DNA from: DASUAS01 sp963841415
GTDB lineage: Bacteria > Actinomycetota > Acidimicrobiia > IMCC26256 > DASPTH01
Assembly: GCA_963841415.1 (NCBI GenBank)
Contig: CAWJCN010000003.1
Coordinates: forward strand, 620,001 to 684,000
Length of the DNA: 64,000 nucleotides
Reading direction: 5' to 3'
In this document: positions 33,468 to 42,450 of the stretch, piece after piece
Layout: each line of letters begins with the position of its first letter
Numbering within the stretch: the stretch's first letter is position 1
The notes under the pieces: model-generated
What the model was told of the DNA's origin: nothing
The model's database searches: none
Seen by the model: the letters and a program-made list of their open reading frames with translations, nothing else
Position numbers and translations under genes: made by a program

Positions 33468-33484
33468 TCTGACGGAGCGTCAGA
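33468..33484. promoter_or_regulatory. Palindromic operator TCTGAC-GGAGC-GTCAGA
   Basis: A perfect 6-bp inverted repeat with a 5-bp spacer between divergent genes. It ends three bases before the -10-like TAGCCT (33488-33493) of the plus-strand operon. Confidence 0.7.
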
Positions 33485-33487
33485 TTG

Positions 33488-33493
33488 TAGCCT
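33488..33493 (+). promoter_or_regulatory. -10-like box TAGCCT
   Basis: A TANNNT hexamer just after the operator. The message would carry the 60-bp repeat as its leader before the aldehyde dehydrogenase start at 33576. Confidence 0.35.
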
Positions 33494-33503
33494 TGGCGCA
33501 TTC

Positions 33504-33566
33504 GAGACGAAGCGGCGCCGTTGCCGGAGGCGGGACGGCGAAGCGGAGTCGACCAATTGAACAGGG
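33504..33566 (+). repeat. Dispersed ~60-bp intergenic repeat, copy 4
   Basis: Reads GAGACGAAGCGGCGCCGTTG, then CCGGAGGCGGGACGGCGAAG and CGGAGTCGACCAATTGAACA. The following AGGGGGAAG supplies the ribosome binding site of the gene at 33576. Confidence 0.85.
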
Positions 33567-33575
33567 GGAAGCGCG

Positions 33576-35048
33576 ATGGCCGACTGGCAGCAGCACGAGT
33601 GGAAGCTCCTGATCGGGGGCGAGCTCGTCGCCGGCGAGGCCGGGACCGCACCGATCGTGAACCCGGCGACCGAAGAGGTCGTGGCCGAGGCGCCCGAGGC
33701 ATCGGTGGCGCAGGCCGAGGAGGCCGCCCGCGCCGCCCAGGAGGCCTTCCCGGCGTGGTCGGCGACCAGCGCCGCCGAGCGCGCCGCGCTCCTGAAGGCG
33801 GCGGCGTCACGACTCGAGGAGCTCGGCCCCGAGCTGGTGCCACTGATCATCTCGGAGACCGGCGCCACGGCGACCGTCGGCTCGCGCATGCAGGTGCCCG
33901 TCGCGCTCGAGCGCTTCCACCGCTACGCCCGCGACGCGACCAAGAGCATCGGCATCCCCATGCCGCCGCAGCCGGTGCAGGCCACCCCGCTCGCGCCCGG
34001 CGGGCTCATGGGCGCCTACGTCAACCGCCAGCCGGTCGGTGCGGTGGCGTGCATCTCGCCGTACAACTTCCCCCTCACCAACATGGTCGGAAAGATCGCG
34101 CCCGCGCTGGCAGTGGGCTGCACCGTCGTGATGAAGCCGGCGCCGCAGGACCCGCTGGCGATCGTGGTGCTGGCCGAGGTGCTGCACGAGGTCGGCTTCC
34201 CGCCCGGTGTCGTCAACCTGGTGACGTCGGTCGCGCCCGACCCCGCCGCCGCGCTCAGCTCGAGCCGCGACATCGACATGGTGTCGTTCACCGGCTCCAC
34301 CGCGATCGGCGCGAGGATCTACGAAGCCGGCGCGCCCACGATGAAGCGCGTGCTGCTCGAGCTCGGCGGCAAGGGTGCCGCGCTGGTGCTCGACGACGCC
34401 GACATGACCGGCGCGGTCACTGCGATCGCGAGCGTGTGGGGGTTCCACAGCGGCCAGATCTGCACCGCACCGACGCGTGCCATCGTGCACCGCAGCAAGT
34501 ACGACGAGCTGGTCGACAAGCTCGCGGCCACGGCTGGCGCGCTGAAGGTCGGCGACCCACTCGACACCGACACCATCGTCGGTCCGGTGATCTCCGCGGC
34601 GCAGCGCGACCGCATCGAGGGGTACGTCGCCGCCGGCGGTGACGAAGGCGCCGACATCGTCGTCGACGGTCGTCGACCGGGTCACATGGAGCGCGGCTTC
34701 TACGTCGCACCGACGCTCCTCGCGGGCTGCAAGTCCGACATGACGCCGGTCAAGGAGGAGATCTTCGGCCCGGTGGTCGTGGTGGTGCCGTTCGACGACG
34801 ACGACGAGGCCGTCGCCATCGCCAACAGCACCGACTACGGCCTCTACGACTACGTGATGACTGCGGACACCGAGCGCGGCTTCCGGCTCGCGGGTCGTCT
34901 GCGTTCGGGCAACGTCGGCATCAACACCGCGCAGCGCAACATGGAGACGCCGTTCGGCGGCTTCAAGATGAGCGGCATCGGGCGTGACGGCGGCGACTTC
35001 GGTCTCCACGCGTACACCGAGATGCAGTCGGTGGTGTGGCCCGCATGA
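33576..35048 (+). CDS. Aldehyde dehydrogenase
   Basis: A 490-residue aldehyde dehydrogenase. Motifs are CISPYNFPLTNM near residue 160, VSFTGSTAIGAR near 235, LELGGKGAALV near 262, the catalytic Cys in HSGQICTAPTR near 295 and KEEIFGPVVVVV near 393. Its TGA overlaps the ATG of the CoA-transferase gene (ATGA), so they form an operon. It is a paralogue of the enzyme at 11897, sharing the 60-bp repeat upstream. A role in oxidising an aldehyde intermediate to the acid that the CoA-transferase would activate is inferred. Confidence 0.92.
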   Translation: MADWQQHEWKLLIGGELVAGEAGTAPIVNPATEEVVAEAPEASVAQAEEAARAAQEAFPAWSATSAAERAALLKAAASRLEELGPELVPLIISETGATATVGSRMQVPVALERFHRYARDATKSIGIPMPPQPVQATPLAPGGLMGAYVNRQPVGAVACISPYNFPLTNMVGKIAPALAVGCTVVMKPAPQDPLAIVVLAEVLHEVGFPPGVVNLVTSVAPDPAAALSSSRDIDMVSFTGSTAIGARIYEAGAPTMKRVLLELGGKGAALVLDDADMTGAVTAIASVWGFHSGQICTAPTRAIVHRSKYDELVDKLAATAGALKVGDPLDTDTIVGPVISAAQRDRIEGYVAAGGDEGADIVVDGRRPGHMERGFYVAPTLLAGCKSDMTPVKEEIFGPVVVVVPFDDDDEAVAIANSTDYGLYDYVMTADTERGFRLAGRLRSGNVGINTAQRNMETPFGGFKMSGIGRDGGDFGLHAYTEMQSVVWPA

Positions 35049-36288
35049 GCGGAGAGAACGCGAAGCCCGCCATGCTCGAAGGCGTGCGCGTGATCGAGTG
35101 CTCGCTGCTCGGCCCGGCCGCCATCACTTCGCACCTGGTCGACCTGGGTGCCGAGGTCATCAAGGTCGAGTCGCCCGCGGGCGACTACGGCCGCAAGATG
35201 ACCTGGCCGATCATGGAGGGCACGTCGCTGCTGCACCTCCACGTGAATCGGGGCAAGCAGTCGCTGGTGCTCAACCTCAAGCAGCCCGACGCGATCGCGG
35301 TGTTCGAGGATCTCGTGCGCACCTCCGACGTCGTCGTCGAGGCGATGCGGCCCGGCTTCCTCGCCAAGATGGGCCTCGGCTACGACCGGCTCGAGGAGAT
35401 CAACCCCAAGATCGTCATGTGCACGATCTCCGGCTACGGCGCCACCGGTCCGTACCAGAACCTACCGAGCCACGGCATCGCCTACGACGCATGGTCGGGC
35501 ACGATCCAACCCGCCGTCGACGACGAGGGCTTCTGCCACATCCCCGACCAGGCCAACATCGGCATCACCGCGGGGCCCGCGTTCGGTGCCATCGGCATCC
35601 TCGCCGCGCTCGTGCGCGCCGAGAAGACGGGCGTCGGCGCGTGCATGGAGATCGCGCAGTCGGACAGCTCGGCGTACTTCGACTGGTACCGCATCGAGAC
35701 GTGGAAGGGTTACGACGACTACGCCGACGACGTCGTCACCGGGAACCCGAGCGACGACTACGAGCGGCGCGCCCCGGGCCTCGGCGGCATGTGGGAAGGC
35801 GTGCGCTACCAGTACTACGAGGCGTCCGACGGGCACATCCTGTTCATGGCGTCGGAGCAGTCGTTCTGGAAGAACTTCTGCGAGGGCATCGGTCGGATTG
35901 ACCTGTTCGAGAAGTGGCCGGGAAAGACCATCGCCGATCACGCGCGGGCAACAAGGAGCTGCAGGCGGAGTTGCGCGACATCTTCCGCACGCGGACGTGC
36001 CAGGAGTGGATCAGCTTCGCCGACGAGCACAACACGACGATCGCGCCTGCCAACACCGCGCAGACCGTGCGCCACGACCCGCAGTTCCAGGATCGGTTCA
36101 ACTGGACGTCGTACGACGAAGCCGGCGCCGACATGCTCCTGTTCCCGCTGCACGTGGAGGGCGAGGAGCTGCCGGTGCCCACCAAGGCGCCCGAACTGGG
36201 CGAGCACACCGACCAGGTGCTGCGCGACGTGTTGGGCTACGACGACGCGCGGGTTGCGTCACTCCGCGATGCCGGCGCCCTCGGCTGA
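35045..36288 (+). pseudogene. CaiB/BaiF (type III) CoA-transferase with one frameshift
   Basis: A family III CoA-transferase of about 414 residues when one frameshift near 35947 is corrected. The first frame has VRVIECSLLGPAAITSHLVD, VNRGKQSLVLNLKQPDA near residue 75, MRPGFLAKMGLGYDRL near 105 and ISGYGATGPYQN near 130. The second frame continues NKELQAELRDIFRTRTCQEW and ELGEHTDQVLRDVLGY. The break is GCGCGGGCAAC, where four Gs would restore the frame. A long open frame from 35036 to 37480 is an artefact of this shift. It overlaps the next transferase gene by 20 bases. Confidence 0.82.
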
Positions 36289-37480
36289 GCGACGCGGGCC
36301 GCTCGCCGGCATCCGCGTCCTCGACTTCTCGATCGCGTTGACCGGTCCGTACGCGGCCGCGCTCATGGCCGACCAGGGCGCCGACGTGGTGAAGGTCGAA
36401 CGACCCGGCATCGGCGACCTCGGCCGCTGGGTCGGCGTGTCGGTCAACGGCATGAGCGCGCTCTACTTCACCTGTAACCGCGGCAAGCGTTCGATCGCGC
36501 TCGACCTGCACCAGCCGGAGGGCGTCGAGATCGCGCTCCGGCTCGCGGCCGAGACCGACGTCATCGTCGAGAACTACCGCCCCGGCGTGATGGAGAAGCT
36601 CGGCCTCGGGTACGAGGCGGTGCGCGATCTCAACCCCGATGTCGTCTACGCCTCATTGAGCGGGTTCGGATCGGAGGGCCCGTACCGCAATCGCAGCGCG
36701 TACGACACCGTGATCCAGGCCTACGGCGGCTTCGCCATCAACCAGTCCGATCCGACCAGCGGCGGTGTTCCGGTGTTCCTGCGCCAGACCGCGGCCGACA
36801 AGGTGACCGCGCTCTACGCGTCGCAGGCGATCACCGCCGCGCTCCTCGCGCGTGCCAATGGCAACGGTGGACAACACGTGGAGCTGTCGATGGCCGATGC
36901 GGTCGTGTCGTTCCTGTGGGCCGACTCCGCGGGCAACGAGGTGCTGCTCGACGCCGACGGCTCGCTCAACTCGTCGTTCGTGGCGGGGTTCCAGCCGATG
37001 CACTTCGAGGACGGGTGGGGCATCGTCACGCCGACCTCCGACGCCGACTTCCAAGGCATGTGCAAGGCACTGGACGTCGAGGGGTGGGACGACCCCCGCG
37101 TCGCCACCATGACCCAGCGGCGCGAGAACCGCGACGCCATGGAGCCGATCATGGACATGGTCTACGCGAACGCGGCGAACCTCACACAGGCCGAGGCGAC
37201 GAAGCGGTTCGAGGAGCAGCGGGTGCCGTTCGCGATGATCCTCAGTCCCGAGCAGCTGACGCGCGACGAGCACGCCGTCGCCATCGGGTTGTTCGTGGAG
37301 GACGACCACCACATCGTGGGCCGGACCCGCATGCCACGCCACCCGACGCGGTTCCGCGGCACACCGGCCGAGCTCACCAACCACTCGCCCGGCCTGGGCG
37401 AGCACACCGACGAAATCCTCACCGAGCTCGGCCGCGCCGGAGACATCGCCCGCCTGCGCGAATGCGGCGCCGTCGCCTGA
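36269..37480 (+). CDS. CaiB/BaiF (type III) CoA-transferase
   Basis: A 403-residue family III CoA-transferase moving CoA between carboxylic acids. Seen are IRVLDFSIALTGPYAAALMA, VKVERPGIGDLGRW, CNRGKRSIALDLHQPEG near residue 70, NYRPGVMEKLGLGYEA near 100 and SLSGFGSEGPYRNRSAYDTV near 128, where the catalytic Asp (SAYDT) lies. It overlaps the preceding transferase gene, so the two may work as a pair. The transcript probably ends at the hairpin beginning two bases after its stop codon. Confidence 0.9.
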   Translation: MPAPSAERRGPLAGIRVLDFSIALTGPYAAALMADQGADVVKVERPGIGDLGRWVGVSVNGMSALYFTCNRGKRSIALDLHQPEGVEIALRLAAETDVIVENYRPGVMEKLGLGYEAVRDLNPDVVYASLSGFGSEGPYRNRSAYDTVIQAYGGFAINQSDPTSGGVPVFLRQTAADKVTALYASQAITAALLARANGNGGQHVELSMADAVVSFLWADSAGNEVLLDADGSLNSSFVAGFQPMHFEDGWGIVTPTSDADFQGMCKALDVEGWDDPRVATMTQRRENRDAMEPIMDMVYANAANLTQAEATKRFEEQRVPFAMILSPEQLTRDEHAVAIGLFVEDDHHIVGRTRMPRHPTRFRGTPAELTNHSPGLGEHTDEILTELGRAGDIARLRECGAVA

Positions 37481-37481
37481 T

Positions 37482-37506
37482 CCCCCCACACCTCGCGTTT
37501 GGGGGG
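37482..37506. terminator. Bidirectional terminator hairpin
   Basis: CCCCCCA (37482-37488) pairs with TGGGGGG (37500-37506) around an 11-base loop, exactly filling the gap between two convergent stop codons. Confidence 0.65.
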
Positions 37507-39099
37507 TCAGTCGACGGGGGGTTGTTCGTCGGCCATGTCCCGGAGCTTGTTCTTGAGGATCTTGTCGAGGGTGCCGGTGGGGAACTCCTCGACGAAGTAG
37601 ACCGCGCGTGGGACCTTGAACGACGCCAGGTTCTCCCTGCACGTGGTGATGATCTCACCGACGACGATCTCGCGGTCGTGGTCGCCCGCCGCGGGGATCA
37701 CGAACGCCACCGCGACCTCGCTCAGGAACTCGTGCTGCTTGCCGACCACGGCGACCGCCTGCACCGCGGGGTGGGCGACGATGAGGTCCTCGACCTCCTT
37801 GGCCGACACGTTCTCGCCGCCGACCTTGAGGAGGTCCTTGTCGCGCTCCTGGTAGAAGACATTGCCCCCGGCGCCCATCTTCACCATGTCGCCGGTCTTG
37901 AACCAGCCGTCCTCGAACGCCTTGGCGTTCGCGTCGTCGTTGTCGTAGTACTCGAGGAACAGCTGGATCCCGCGGGTCCCACGCATCCACAGCTCACCGA
38001 TCTCATCCTCGGCGCACAGCTCGCCCGTCTCCTTGTCGACGACGGCGACCTCGTAGCCCGGCGTCACGTGACCCATCGACCGCGTCGGCAGCTTCTCCGA
38101 CGGCTTGCCGGTGACGCAGTGCGTGACCGTCTCGGTCATGCCGTACGCGGCGTAGACGTCGATCCCGAACATCGCGTCGAGGTCGGGCATGATCAGCCCG
38201 AACACGCCCGCGCGCAAGGTGTGCTCCTGCGGACGGTCGGGGCTGCCGAGGGAGCCCATGACGAACGGCATCAGCGAGATGTGCGTGACGCCGTGCTCCA
38301 GCACCATCGGCCAGAAGCGTGACTGCGACCACTTCGGCATCAGCACCGCGGTCGCGCCGACGCCGAACACCGGCCACAGGCTCCAGCTCTGCGCGTTGGT
38401 GTGGAAGAACGGCAGGTAGATCAGGTACGTGTCGTCGGTCGTGAGGTCGATGTTGCGTGGCCCGGTGCGGCTGGCCCAGATCGCGTTGGCGTGCGTGTGC
38501 ACGACCGCCTTGGGCCGGCTCGTCGTGCCCGACGTGAACATGATCCCGAACGGCAGCATCGGCTCCGGCGCGCGCGGCGTCCACTCCGCCGCGTCGGCCA
38601 GCAGCGTGTCGAAGGAGTCGAAGCCGTGCGCGGCGTCGGCCTCGCTCGCCGGCTCGCCGCTGTTGTCGGCTGTGACCGCGATCCACTTCAACGCCGGCGC
38701 GGCGGCGGCGATCATCGCCGCGTACTGCGGCTGCGTGATGGCGGCGACCGCGGCGGTGTGCTCGGCGAAGTAGGTCATCTCGGCGCCGACCGACTTCGTG
38801 TTCGTGGTCACGCCGACCGCGCCGAGCATCGCGCACGCCAGGTACGAGAGCACCATCTCCGGACAGTTCTCCGAGTGGATCAGCACCTTGTCGCCCTTGG
38901 CGATGCCGCGTGCCGCGAGGCCGGCCGCCAGGCCACGCACGGCGGCGAGCAACTCGCTGTAGGTCCAGCGCCGGACCTGGCCTTCGCGGGGCGCCCACAC
39001 CAGCGCGTCGTGGTCGGGCCTGTGTTCGGCCCAGTGCGCGAGCAGCCAGGGGACGTCCTGGCCGTGGGTCTGGAACTGTTGGATGGCTGCGGTCTCCAT
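37507..39099 (-). CDS. AMP-forming acyl-CoA ligase (CaiC/class I type)
   Basis: A 530-residue ANL ligase. The P-loop is IMFTSGTTSRPKAVVHTHA near residue 173, AYGMTETVTH near 302, DGWFKTGDMV near 385, and DKDLLKVGGENVSAKEVEDL near 402 with GTLDKILKNKLRDM near the C-terminus. The segment YLIYLPFFHTNAQSWSLW resembles carnitine/crotonobetaine-type ligases, but the substrate is unknown. METAAIQQFQTHG at ATG 39099 is chosen because TAGCGT lies seven bases before it, as in other leaderless starts here; longer in-frame extensions were rejected. Confidence 0.9.
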   Translation of the reverse strand: METAAIQQFQTHGQDVPWLLAHWAEHRPDHDALVWAPREGQVRRWTYSELLAAVRGLAAGLAARGIAKGDKVLIHSENCPEMVLSYLACAMLGAVGVTTNTKSVGAEMTYFAEHTAAVAAITQPQYAAMIAAAAPALKWIAVTADNSGEPASEADAAHGFDSFDTLLADAAEWTPRAPEPMLPFGIMFTSGTTSRPKAVVHTHANAIWASRTGPRNIDLTTDDTYLIYLPFFHTNAQSWSLWPVFGVGATAVLMPKWSQSRFWPMVLEHGVTHISLMPFVMGSLGSPDRPQEHTLRAGVFGLIMPDLDAMFGIDVYAAYGMTETVTHCVTGKPSEKLPTRSMGHVTPGYEVAVVDKETGELCAEDEIGELWMRGTRGIQLFLEYYDNDDANAKAFEDGWFKTGDMVKMGAGGNVFYQERDKDLLKVGGENVSAKEVEDLIVAHPAVQAVAVVGKQHEFLSEVAVAFVIPAAGDHDREIVVGEIITTCRENLASFKVPRAVYFVEEFPTGTLDKILKNKLRDMADEQPPVD

Positions 39100-39106
39100 G
39101 CCCGGC

Positions 39107-39112
39107 ACGCTA
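39107..39112 (-). promoter_or_regulatory. -10 box TAGCGT, leaderless promoter of acyl-CoA ligase
   Basis: TAGCGT (minus strand), seven bases, then ATG at 39099. It fixes the start of the ligase. Confidence 0.5.
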
Positions 39113-39134
39113 CCGAAACTGTGTGGGTTGCTCG

Positions 39135-39737
39135 TCAGGCCCGCCACGCGGCGGAGAAGTCGACGGCGAAGTGCGCAGTCCCGCCGCATGTGCTCGCGAC
39201 CGGGCGGTGTTGCACCAGTGATGGGTGGTGGAACCGGATCGGCGACCACCGGGCGGCGAGGCGTGACACACGGAGGTCGATCGGGCCGGCGGCGTCGTCC
39301 CACTGGTCGAGGATCGCCCGCGCCGTGGTGACCGACAGGATCGCCTGCGACCCGTAGTCCTGACGCGGGTCGATGACGACGGCGGTCGCGGGATCGGCGA
39401 GCGACGGCGGGGGAACGATGTTGGGGTTGTACAGCGACGCGAAGAAGTGGTCGCCCCGCCGCCGCTCGACGAGCGGCTCCCAGTGCTCGAGGCTGTGGCG
39501 CAACCAGCGGTTGAACTCGAGGTCGTCTTCCAGGTAGAGGACGAGGTCGTCGGCCTCGTCGGCGGCCCGCGCGAGCAGACGACGACCCGTTTCGAGGATC
39601 CGAGCCAGGGCCCGCTCGTTGGCGTTCTCGTCCATCACGAGCTCCGGCGCCTCGCCCCAGTCGGTGGCGGCCAGCCGGGCGACCGTCTCGGCGCACACGT
39701 CCGCCCGCTCCTCGCAGGTCGTGACGTAGGCCCGCAC
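39135..39737 (-). CDS. GT25-like or glycosyltransferase-like hypothetical protein
   Basis: A 200-residue protein beginning VRAYVTTCEERADVCAETVA with a Rossmann-like start, the acidic motif LVLYLEDDLEFNRWLRHSLE near residue 68 that resembles the DxD region of family 25 glycosyltransferases, and QAILSVTTARAILDQW near 130. It is short for a full glycosyltransferase. Function unassigned. The GTG at 39737 is preceded by TAGCGT-N7, so it is probably a leaderless, single-gene transcript divergent from the amidohydrolase at 39859. Confidence 0.6.
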   Translation of the reverse strand: MRAYVTTCEERADVCAETVARLAATDWGEAPELVMDENANERALARILETGRRLLARAADEADDLVLYLEDDLEFNRWLRHSLEHWEPLVERRRGDHFFASLYNPNIVPPPSLADPATAVVIDPRQDYGSQAILSVTTARAILDQWDDAAGPIDLRVSRLAARWSPIRFHHPSLVQHRPVASTCGGTAHFAVDFSAAWRA

Positions 39738-39744
39738 CGTGTCG

Positions 39745-39750
39745 ACGCTA
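39745..39750 (-). promoter_or_regulatory. -10 box TAGCGT, leaderless promoter
   Basis: TAGCGT (minus strand), seven bases, then GTG at 39737. Confidence 0.5.
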
Positions 39751-39858
39751 CAAGGCCCACGCGGCCGACGGACTGCTTGCCCTGGTCAACTAACGTCGGC
39801 GGCTGCGCCCGGCCCGGCCAGAGCCGCCATACTGGGAGCCGACGAAGGAGTTGCCGGC

Positions 39859-41064
39859 ATGGACATTCCCCTCATCATCTCGGTGGACGACCACGTGGTC
39901 GAGCCGCCGGACCTCTGGGCCGCGCGGGTCCCCGCCAAGTTCAAGGATCGCGCGCCACGTGTCGAGCGCGACTCGGCGGTGTTCCACTTCGAAGGCGGTG
40001 TGTTCTCCTACGAGAAGGGCGTCGACGGCGGCGAGCCGTGCGACTGGTGGCTCTACGACGACCTGATCTACCCGTTCCCGAAGCTGTCGGCCGCGGTCGG
40101 CTTCCCCGAGCTCGACGTCACGCCCACCACCTTCGACCAGATCCGCCCCGGCTGTTGGATCAAGTCCGAGCGCATCGCCGACATGGACGCCAACCACACC
40201 GAGGCGTCGGTCTGCTTCCCGAACACGCTGCCGCGCTTCTGCGGCCAGACCTTCCTCGAGCGCGACGACAAGGAGCTCGCGCTGCTCTGCGTGAAGGCAT
40301 ACAACGACTGGATGATCGACGACTGGTGCGCGGGTGAGGGCAAAGGCCGGCTCATCCCCCTGACAATGATCCCGCTGTGGGATGTCGAACTGGCGGCCGC
40401 CGAGGTGCGTCGCTGCGCCGACCTGGGCAGCTTCGCGGTGACGTTTCCCGAGAACCCGTTCCCGCTCGGGCTGCCGTCGCTGCACACCCCCGAGCACTAC
40501 TGGGATCCGTTCTTCCAGGTCTGCCAGGACACCGACACCACGATCTGCATGCACATCGGGTCGAGCTCGAAGATGCCGACCACGTCGCCCGACGCGCCGT
40601 TCATCGTGAGCTCCACGCTCACCTTCTCGAACGCGATGGGTTCGATGTGCGACTACATCTTCTCCGGCACGCTCGAGCGCTTCCCCACGATGAAGATCGC
40701 GTACTCGGAGGGGCAGGTCGGCTGGATGCCCTACGTGATGGAGCGGGCCGACAAGCTCGCCGCCGAGCGGTCGGCGAACAGCTTCGGCACTTCGCTGCCG
40801 CAGCCGCCGTCGAGCTACGTGTCGCGCATCTACGGGTGCATCTTCGATGACGAGGTCGGTCTCGCCAACCGCGACCGGATCGGCATGGACCAGATCTGCT
40901 TCGAGACCGACTACCCGCACGCCGACTCGACGTTCCCGCACTCGAAGAAGGTCGTGGAGGACATCTGCACCCAAGCCGGGCTCGACGAGGGGGAGACCTA
41001 CAAGCTCCTGCGCGGCAACGCCATCACCGCGTTCGGCCTGGAGCGCTTCGGCATCACCAGCTAG
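39859..41064 (+). CDS. Amidohydrolase family 2 (ACMSD-like) metalloenzyme
   Basis: A 401-residue paralogue of 22179. Shared or parallel segments are ISVDDHVVEPPDLW, LPRFCGQTFLERDDKELALL near residue 131, VKAYNDWMIDDWC near 150, CMHIGSSSKMPTT near 235 and CFETDYPHADSTFPH near 353. AAGGAG precedes the ATG; longer starts to 39739 were rejected because the conserved N-terminus begins MDIPLIISVDDHVVE. The stop adjoins the start of an enoyl-CoA hydratase, then a TetR gene, forming a three-gene operon. It is probably a hydrolase or decarboxylase feeding acyl-CoA oxidation. Confidence 0.9.
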   Translation: MDIPLIISVDDHVVEPPDLWAARVPAKFKDRAPRVERDSAVFHFEGGVFSYEKGVDGGEPCDWWLYDDLIYPFPKLSAAVGFPELDVTPTTFDQIRPGCWIKSERIADMDANHTEASVCFPNTLPRFCGQTFLERDDKELALLCVKAYNDWMIDDWCAGEGKGRLIPLTMIPLWDVELAAAEVRRCADLGSFAVTFPENPFPLGLPSLHTPEHYWDPFFQVCQDTDTTICMHIGSSSKMPTTSPDAPFIVSSTLTFSNAMGSMCDYIFSGTLERFPTMKIAYSEGQVGWMPYVMERADKLAAERSANSFGTSLPQPPSSYVSRIYGCIFDDEVGLANRDRIGMDQICFETDYPHADSTFPHSKKVVEDICTQAGLDEGETYKLLRGNAITAFGLERFGITS

Positions 41065-41805
41065 ATGCTCGAGACGCTTGTCGTCGACGACGCCGACGGC
41101 GTCCGCACCATCACGATCAACCGGCCTGAGGTCAAGAACGCGTTCACCGCGGCGATGCGGGCTCGCTTCTCGTCGTTGATCGAGGAGGCCGACGCCGACG
41201 ACGGGACGCGTGCGGTGATCGTCACCGCCGTCGACCCGGTGTTCAGCGCCGGCGTCGACTTCAAAGAGGTGGCCGCGGGCAGCGGCACCGCGGCCGCGGC
41301 CAATCCGGGCGTCACGCTGCGCGCGGCGCGTACGCCCGTCGTGTGTGCTGTCAACGGTGCGTGCGTGACCGGCGCGCTCGAGATCGCGTTGAGCTGCACG
41401 TTCGTCGTGGCCTCGGAACGAGCGAGGTTCGCCGACACGCACGCCCGCCTCGACGTGGTGGCGGCGTGGGGTCTCACCGCGCTGCTCCCGCGCGCAGTCG
41501 GCGTGCGCAAGGCAGCCGAGCTCTCGATCACCGGCAACTTCGTCGACGCCCACGAGGCGCTGCGGCTCGGACTGGTGAACCACGTCGTTGCCCACGACGA
41601 CTTGCTGCCGTTCACCCGGGCGCTGGTGGACGACATCGCGCCGACCGGCGCGGTCGGCGACGTGCTCGACCTCTACCGGCGCGGCGACGGCCTGCCGCTC
41701 GCCGACGCGCTCGCGCTGGAGGCCGCGCACGCCGCGACCCAACGCGTCGATCCCGCCGCGTTCGGCGCCGCCGGCGCCGCCGCGGCGTCCCGGCAGAAGA
41801 CATGA
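41065..41805 (+). CDS. Enoyl-CoA hydratase/isomerase family protein
   Basis: A 246-residue crotonase-fold protein: ITINRPEVKNAFTAAM near residue 18, PVFSAGVDFKEVAAG near 56, the oxyanion-hole helix CAVNGACVTGALEIALSC near 93 and ARLDVVAAWGLTALLPRAVG near 125. The usual catalytic Glu at the second position is not obvious, so it could be a hydratase, isomerase or hydrolase. The ATG follows directly after the TAG of the amidohydrolase and its stop overlaps the next ATG (ATGA). Coupled translation is likely. Confidence 0.88.
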   Translation: MLETLVVDDADGVRTITINRPEVKNAFTAAMRARFSSLIEEADADDGTRAVIVTAVDPVFSAGVDFKEVAAGSGTAAAANPGVTLRAARTPVVCAVNGACVTGALEIALSCTFVVASERARFADTHARLDVVAAWGLTALLPRAVGVRKAAELSITGNFVDAHEALRLGLVNHVVAHDDLLPFTRALVDDIAPTGAVGDVLDLYRRGDGLPLADALALEAAHAATQRVDPAAFGAAGAAAASRQKT

Positions 41806-42407
41806 GCGACGACTCGACCCGCGCCCGCGTCATCGATGCCGCGATCGCGTGCATCCTCGACGAGGGCTTCTACCGGGCCAGCTCCAACAAGATCGCCAAG
41901 CAGGCCGGGGTCACCTGGGGCGTCATCCAGTATCACTTCGGGACGCGTGAGGCGCTCATGCTGGCGGTTCACGAACAAGGGGTCGGCGAGCTCGACCGTT
42001 GCCTGGTGGAAGCCGAGATCTCCGGCGACACGCTGGAAGCGCGGCTGACTTCCTTCGTCGGTGCACTCTGGGCGTACTACCGGCGTCCCGAGTTCCTCGC
42101 GTACATGCAGGTCATGTTGAACCTCAGTCACGACCCGACCACGGCCGACTCCACGCAGGCTGCGCTCAAGTCGGTGGGTGTTCGCGTCAACGAGCGCGTG
42201 CCCGCGCTCGTGCGCGCGATCGTCGGTGACGGCCCCAGCGATGCCGACGTCGCACGAACCGGCCGGTTCCTCTACAACGCGGTTCGGGGCCTCGCCCTCG
42301 ACCAACAACTGATCGAAGCCATGCCGATCGAGCATTCCACCCTGGCCGAGTTCGACGCGCAGCGCGCCGAGCTCGTGCGCGTCCTCGCGCGTTCATTGCC
42401 GAGTTGA
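41802..42407 (+). CDS. TetR family transcriptional regulator
   Basis: A 201-residue TetR regulator. The N-terminal helix-turn-helix is RARVIDAAIACILDEGFYRA, then IAKQAGVTWGVIQYHFGTRE, about residues 8-50. The C-terminal ligand domain has LEARLTSFVGALWAYYRRPE. It lies in the operon with the amidohydrolase and hydratase and overlaps the latter by four bases, so it probably regulates that operon. No palindrome like the TCTGAC site is seen upstream of 39859; the operator is not identified. Confidence 0.88.
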   Translation: MSDDSTRARVIDAAIACILDEGFYRASSNKIAKQAGVTWGVIQYHFGTREALMLAVHEQGVGELDRCLVEAEISGDTLEARLTSFVGALWAYYRRPEFLAYMQVMLNLSHDPTTADSTQAALKSVGVRVNERVPALVRAIVGDGPSDADVARTGRFLYNAVRGLALDQQLIEAMPIEHSTLAEFDAQRAELVRVLARSLPS

Positions 42408-42450
42408 CGACGCCGGGCGTCGTCCCGCCGGCAGTCCATCCGGCTGACGC

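Noticed and set aside
35036..37480. An 814-residue open frame resembling a double CoA-transferase
   Set aside because: The middle is out of frame; the first gene continues in another frame to 36288 and the second begins at 36269.
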